DNA of 64,000 nucleotides from Capillidium heterosporum (taxonomy: Eukaryota > Entomophthoromycota > Entomophthoromycetes > Entomophthorales > Capillidiaceae): positions 186,001 to 250,000 of the forward strand of contig WBMQ01000012.1 in the NCBI GenBank assembly GCA_016630905.1, read 5' to 3'. Both the position numbers and the translations under genes were made by a program. The notes below the pieces were generated by a model. The model was not told the origin of the DNA. It ran no database searches and saw nothing but the letters and a program-made list of their open reading frames with translations. How positions within the stretch are numbered: the stretch's first letter is position 1; every line of letters starts with the position of its first letter. Shown piece by piece: positions 58,922 to 64,000 of this stretch.

Positions 58922-59523
58922 GGTATCCTAATGGGGGCATATGACATGATGGATTGGGACAGTAGAATCAATGCTGGCCACTGCATTGATAATATAAGTC
59001 ACCCAAAGGAGGTAAATCCGAAGGGAAGTGAAGAAAGCCAGGAAGTAGTAATCTGAGAGGGCAAAGAATTCGGACCACATAGTAGCGCTATACCAATAAC
59101 TAAAAGACTTACTAAAAACAAGGCTTTATTCATAGATTAAGGAGCAGAATCAAGCTGTTGGAAACAGCTACGGCTAAAGGTTGGGATCAAGAGGTGAGTG
59201 ACAGCTCTCTACTGTTTGGTAATGGTGAGATTTGGAGTAAATTATCTCCTCATCGAACAATTGGTAGAACGGTACTATTAGAATTCCTAGATCAAGTACA
59301 ATGCTGCTGATTGTTTAAGCTCTAAAGTAGCAATCGAACTAAGAGAAAGTATCAAGGTAATCAATTAAAATCTAAGGGGGGCGGAACAGGTTCGTAACTA
59401 AAATGGTTACGAATTGGTGATACAACGAAACGAAAGTTGGTAGAGCAAGTGGTGCAAAAGAACAAATAAGTGGGACAGGTCTATGACCTAGTAGTAAGAA
59501 TTGTAATAACTAATGTTGTTATA

Positions 59524-60488
59524 TTATGGGGCGTTTCGAAGTTGCATTTTAGAACTATCGTATAGTTTCATCATTAACCTCATTTTCAAATTCAAAAAGT
59601 TGTGGAAGTATTTCTTGTCGATAGGCTTATAGATAGCTATACTTAGGTCGTTAGGCTTGAGCCAAAGCCTATTTGACACTAATTCCTCAGTTCCATAATC
59701 GTTTATCTCTAATCTATATAATTTAGGCCACCACTTTAAATCGAGAAAGTAAAATAGCAATATAGCTTGATAGCTCACCAAAAGAACTGCAGTTTTATCG
59801 AAAATTCTCAGAGACCAATAAACACATAATTCTTTCATATTTCACCTGTTGTACTTCTACTTGATGGATTTATGTAACATTTCGTAATTCCAAAACGTTT
59901 ATATTTGGAAAATTTGCCTCATTGAAGGTGAAGATAGCTTGATCTGGGTATATGTTATCTACCTTCAGTCAAATTAAATATGTATTATTGTAGGAATCTA
60001 TAAATCAGGTAGGCATGGGATTGTAGATAGCTAGTTTATATATGCTATATAGACTGTTACAGTAGAGCAACAAGCTGAACTTCAAATCAGATGATATATA
60101 ACTTTAAGGTCCTGAGGTTACCTTTCAGTAAATTCGAGCTTACTAGCTCATCCGTATACTTTTGGGAAGCTCTGTCTAGAACAAGATGCCTAGCTTTAAT
60201 GTAGTAGCGCAACGGTTTATTATTTCTAGCTACATAACTTCCACTTAAAACTTTACAATTCACATACCAGTTAGAATACTTGTCTACGAGATTATCTGCC
60301 TGTTTTTGAATTACCTCATGACGTTCATAATTTCCATAAAAAACGGCTATAGCTATATGAAGGCAGAGTAAATTACGCAAGCATCTGTTCTTTACTAGTA
60401 ACCCATATGACACTATTATATCTAGGTAGGTTAGAGCTTCATTAAGTACTTTTATAGGTAAGTTTTCCAGCTCAATTGTTTTGCACAT
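59524..60488 (-). pseudogene. F-box-like gene remnant
   Basis: Two open pieces on the minus strand: 60488-60087 (133 codons from an ATG, beginning MCKTIELENLPIKVLNEALT, an F-box-like start) and 59838-59524 (104 codons, leucine-rich text such as WWPKLYRLEI). They are separated by about 250 bp that does not stay open. No clear splice pair joins them, so I read them as the two ends of one decayed F-box-like gene. The first piece could alternatively be a short intact protein. Similarity to the 50.8 kb family is by pattern only. Confidence 0.4.
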
Positions 60489-61151
60489 ATCGGTTCTTAA
60501 GGAAGTGAGTTGAAAGTTGGGCCTTCAAGTTTCATTCATCTTATATAAACATTATGAAAGTAAATAACCTTGATCAAATCACTATTATATTTACTGATGG
60601 TTATTTGCTATTTTGTTACTTATTATCGAAATTAGATAAAATTGTTTTAAAAAGCTGTATTATAATTAGCTATTTATATTATTGAATTAGTTTGTAATTT
60701 TGGATGCTGGCGCTCTGTTCAGAAAAACTAGATAAAATTTTACAGTTAAACTTATAGAAAATCACCCACTCTCTTGAACAGAGTAGTAAATATTTGTTAG
60801 AACGCTTTTTGAAATATTCCTAACAAATAAATACATACTTTGTCGGCTCGAAAGTTAACTTCAGCTAGAATGTATGACATTTAACAAATCCGTATCTATA
60901 AATCTGTCAAAGTATTTAGTGTGTCGATCACATATGCAGCCAACACGGATATACCTTTCACATAAATATCCTGTGCTTTACAATTAGATCGCCATTTAAC
61001 CTATGCTAAACTTTAAATCTATCCCACTCAAAAGTGTCACTAATGGACAATAAAGTCACAGCACACATGCCTTTGGCCAATGGATATGGCACGAAACTAA
61101 TGGCTTTGGACAACGTAGTGGCTTCCATTAAAAATATACCCAAAAATACGA
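60489..61151. other. AT-rich spacer / promoter region
   Basis: No gene is seen. The last 150 bp lead into the promoter of the secreted-protein gene. Confidence 0.45.
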
Positions 61152-61159
61152 TATAAAGG
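61152..61159 (+). promoter_or_regulatory. TATA box of the secreted-protein gene
   Basis: TATAAAGG, 82 nt before the ATG at 61234. Confidence 0.4.
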
Positions 61160-61233
61160 GGATGCTCGCCATATCCTAGCTACACTAAACCAAACAAAAG
61201 ATTAAGAGCTGTGCCTTGACTTAATATTTCAAC

Positions 61234-61725
61234 ATGCAATTCAAACTTACCTCCGTCCTCTCCATCTTCGCTCTCGCTTTGACCGCCTGCCAGGCCGAGA
61301 CTCAAAAGATCGATGCCAAGGTTGAGTCCCTTGCTACCACCGAGCAGCTCGGCAAAGTCACTACCTTAGAATCAGCCGCTGATGCCTTCACCTCCTTCGA
61401 TCCTCGTACCTTTGGAGTTCAAGACGGCTTAGTTGGTGATGTATTCAATGGTATTCTAGGTCAGTGCAATGGTGGTCGTTGTAATAACTTCCAATACTAC
61501 GGACCTCAGTACGGAGGTTACTACTCCATCTACTACCCCTATAGTTACTACCAATATAACTGGGATGGTTCTTATACTGTATATTTGTACAACTTCAACG
61601 GCTACGGGTACTCCAACACCATTGCCATCACTTGTTACAACAACAACTTCAACTTCTCTCCCTACAACCAGGGTTACCTCTACCGAGTTCCTCAAAATTC
61701 CCGCTGTATTGTCCGCTACATCTAA
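61234..61725 (+). CDS. small tyrosine-rich secreted protein
   Basis: An intronless 163-aa protein with a clear signal peptide (MQFKLTSVLSIFALALTA, likely cleaved after CQA at about residue 21). The propeptide-like middle (22-75) is acidic and polar. The mature C-terminal half is strongly enriched in Tyr, Asn, Gly, Phe and Ser (for example YYGPQYGGYYSIYYPYSYYQ). It contains four cysteines (CNGGRC, then single Cys in ITCYN and SRCIV), which could make two disulfides. The composition suggests a cell-wall, adhesive or effector-type secreted protein. I do not recognise a family. GC content is higher than its surroundings. Confidence 0.8.
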   Translation: MQFKLTSVLSIFALALTACQAETQKIDAKVESLATTEQLGKVTTLESAADAFTSFDPRTFGVQDGLVGDVFNGILGQCNGGRCNNFQYYGPQYGGYYSIYYPYSYYQYNWDGSYTVYLYNFNGYGYSNTIAITCYNNNFNFSPYNQGYLYRVPQNSRCIVRYI

Positions 61726-62992
61726 AACTGGATTTATAATAGAGCCAATACATATATTAAACTATCTATTTATTACTATAATTATATAATATTTTTATAT
61801 TAAAGCCCGTACAAGCATTATATAGAAGCCTTATAAAATTCAAAAACAGTGCTTCTACTAATCACAGCTTAAGTTCTAATGATCAATAACCATGGGCTTA
61901 TATAAACCATGCCAATAGATATAACTTTTGAAGATGAAATTTTTTAAAAGACTATTTAACAGAAATCGTAATAATAATTTCAAGGCCATTTAAATCCCAA
62001 ATCTCTAAACAAATTGAACCTATTGGCAATCAAATATATGGCACTATCCCAGTTTATACATCCCTCATAAAATAACACTAGTAAATCTTTAGAATATGTA
62101 AAGTAGATTTGAATTGACTTTTCATGTCAACTATAGGTCTAAACCTAAATATCGACTCAGGCTCATTGCCATCGAATGCAAACTACCTAAGATGATATAT
62201 ATGTCGAGCAGCCTACATTTCAAATTTTAACTCTACCATATAATTTTGTTATGATGCTTCATGCAAAAAATTAAGACTTGCTCAGAAATACAAAAGATAT
62301 TGATCTATTGCAACCGGTATAAAAAGTTTAGTAAAGCTATAAAGTATTGACATTTATTTCAAAAGTAATTTGAAACTTACTTGAAACTATAATCCTACCA
62401 CAATTCCACCTTATAAACGCTTAGAAAGACATCCCAACAGCCTTAGATATGAGCACTGCATCTGAATCGACTTTGCTTCTACAGAGTATATTGGCCCTTG
62501 TGATGTAGAAGCCATACCAATACCTTTAAGCCGATTTATTACAGCTTTCTTGACATTTCAATACATAGTACATCATATTTTTACTGAATATTTTTCAAAC
62601 CTGATAACTTGGATTAAACTAAGCTAATCGTTAAGGCAAATATTTTGAACATTTGAATTGGAAGTTTATGTTTTTAATTTAACAGGTTTTAGAAATACTA
62701 TGTAATTTCAGCTATACTTTCATTTCTTATTCAATGAAGTGTATACGTTTTGATGGAATATATATATGGCTATAAAGTGGCTATTTCTACTTTTTATTGA
62801 CGCTATACCATCTAAATACTAATTCGAACTCTATCGAATTTTCTGGATCTTAAATTTGATTTGAAAATTTGCAAATAACATAGAAATGTTACTATTTTTT
62901 GTGCGATAGCTTCAAATTAACCAAGCTGAAGATTATTATATAAGATTTTGTGAAAACCCTCATCCTTTCCTGCCTTTGTATATGTCCAAATG
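61726..62992. other. AT-rich gene-poor region
   Basis: About 1.3 kb with no supported gene, RNA or repeat. Confidence 0.45.
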
Positions 62993-63500
62993 TCAAGAAA
63001 CTGGGCAAAGCAAATAATCCTTCAATTCCAATAAAAGCTCCGATATAGAGCTTGTATATCGGCTATAGAGAGTTATTCTATCAACAGAGGATAGTGGATA
63101 AAACTTATAGCCTTCCAAAATCAATAAATACGTAAACTTCAAGTTGACAAATAAACTCCAAAGAGTTACGCTAACAGAAAGAGGGGGTACAAGCTCCACC
63201 ACCAAAATCTGAATCTGAATAAGCAAACCGATACAGAAATCGTAGCAAACGATAGAAGAATTGAGGATACAGTGCTCAAACGATACAGGAACAGCAGCTA
63301 AATGATACTCAGACTTGAGCTCACCAGCATAGGAGACATGAGGCGAAAGCTGATATGATAACTGCAAACCTAGAGGAAGCTTTGCAGAAAGCTTGTCGGC
63401 ATGGGAGGAGAGAACAAAGAAAACAACTACAGAGAACCAGCAAAGTTCAAATGCTACTAGAGATCTAACAGAGCCAAAACTGAAAAAAGCTATGGTGCTT
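62993..63500 (-). other. long open frame with hydrophobic leader-like stretch, no clear start
   Basis: The minus-strand frame ending at 62993 stays open upstream to beyond 63500 without an ATG in the open part. It includes a hydrophobic stretch (ELCWFSVVVFFVLSSHADK) that looks like a signal peptide, then LSYQLSPHVSYAGELKSEYH and further hydrophobic, leucine-rich text. It may be the 3' exon of a gene whose start lies upstream, a relic, or chance. The local base composition is less AT-rich than the flanks. Confidence 0.3.
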
Positions 63501-64000
63501 AAGAAATTGTTTTTAATAAATCTTAGTGCCCTGTAACATATTTGCTTTAGTTTATATTTTGTGTATATTTTTAGGAATGTAAAATTGAAGCTACAGCTGA
63601 TATGGTAGCTACTTGGATGTGATTATTTGTAAACTGTGGAGCTTTCGCGTTGTAGGTCCAGTATATACGGCTGTTACTATAACTACAATATGATATAACC
63701 CATCAAGTAAATTTAAGGCACATATCTCTGCCTCCAAAGCTAACTAATCTTTGATTTAGGCTATCAAAGTGCTTCTAACCAGCGGTAGTAGTAGGGTTAC
63801 CGATTTAACTTGTTGTAGCTGGATCCTTTGTCTTGCCTATTTACCTAGACGATCGACAAGCTTCACAACGTAGGTACAAGCTAAGGCAGTTCGTATACCA
63901 GGGGATTGGATTGAGCGATATAAAATAAAATCAGATACATTTTTCCCAAGGTCAGAGGTAGTTGTGTAATTATATGTTGCCAAAGGTGGTAAAGAGTTTC
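63501..64000. other. window end, nothing recognised
   Basis: AT-rich DNA with a slightly GC-richer patch near 63780-63900. No gene or RNA could be supported before the window ends. Confidence 0.4.

Larger units (their letters stand above)
56756..59500 (+). mobile_element. Ty3/gypsy-type LTR retroelement fossil (broken)
   Basis: A decayed retroelement on the plus strand. Recognisable parts, in order, are a gag-like region (about 56820-57500), a CCHC zinc-knuckle area (about 57700-57790), a retropepsin-like protease with ALIDTGAAYN (about 57940-58000), and the first part of a reverse transcriptase (about 58515-58880). A stretch at 59150-59390 may be the end of pol and finishes in a purine-rich tract near 59376. 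RNase H and integrase are not recognised, so a large internal part seems missing. It is clearly broken, with on the order of ten or more disruptions. No convincing long terminal repeats are seen, which suggests an old, truncated copy. The outer boundaries are approximate. Confidence 0.8.

Noticed and set aside
61456-61789. Overlapping open frames on both strands in the secreted-protein gene
   Set aside because: Repetitive Tyr/Asn/Gly codons leave other frames open. Only the 61234 frame has a signal peptide and a sensible ATG.
1-64000. tRNA, rRNA, CRISPR arrays, operons, bacterial ribosome binding sites
   Set aside because: Searched by eye for B-box-like GGTTCRA words, conserved rRNA text and regular spaced repeats; none was convincing. 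The gene structure is eukaryotic.

Overview
The window looks like nuclear DNA of an AT-rich fungus. Genes are split by very short introns (about 38-92 nt, GT...AG, often with a CTAAC-like branch site). Neighbouring genes are packed head-to-head or tail-to-tail, and the intergenic DNA is AT-rich and full of decayed gene copies. The gene set (UBR1, RPN9, DCN1, SF3a66, an augmin-like subunit, a Myb/SANT plus MT-A70 protein, alpha-arrestin) fits an early-diverging, zygomycete-grade fungus better than a budding yeast. That placement is inference. I saw no rRNA, tRNA, CRISPR array or prokaryotic feature.

Layout. 1-4.6 kb: gene-poor, with possible gene fragments. 4.6-13.9 kb: tandem array of four cytochrome P450 paralogues, three intact and one (the second) a pseudogene. 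All share one intron that splits the codon of the heme-ligand cysteine. 14.6-18.9 kb: SF3a66 splicing factor, divergent from a nine-exon Myb/SANT plus MT-A70 methyltransferase-like gene, which converges on S-formylglutathione hydrolase. 19.2-26.4 kb: decayed F-box/LRR-like genes and anonymous AT-rich DNA. 26.5-27.8 kb: alpha-arrestin. 29.8-33.1 kb: LEA2-like membrane protein, TMEM19/DUF92 protein and TMEM256/DUF423 protein. 33.3-43.1 kb: ubiquitin-proteasome block with RPN9, DCN1 and UBR1. 43.4-47.7 kb: augmin HAUS8/AUG8-like subunit, a short-chain dehydrogenase and an HSL-type alpha/beta hydrolase with a 6-nt microexon. 49-55.9 kb: orphan membrane protein, intact F-box/LRR-like gene, pseudouridine-5'-phosphate glycosidase, and an intronless gene of a family I associate mainly with bacteria. 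56.7-59.5 kb: broken Ty3/gypsy-type retroelement fossil. 59.5-64 kb: F-box-like remnant, a small tyrosine-rich secreted protein and anonymous DNA.

Two gene classes stand out. Conserved cellular genes have several introns and no obvious TATA box. The lineage-type genes (P450s, F-box, arrestin, orphan membrane protein, secreted protein, the 54.7 kb gene) have few or no introns and mostly a clear TATA box, usually about 50 nt before the ATG. Intron-exon structures were worked out by hand from splice signals, reading frame and protein family motifs. Exact junctions should be read as predictions.
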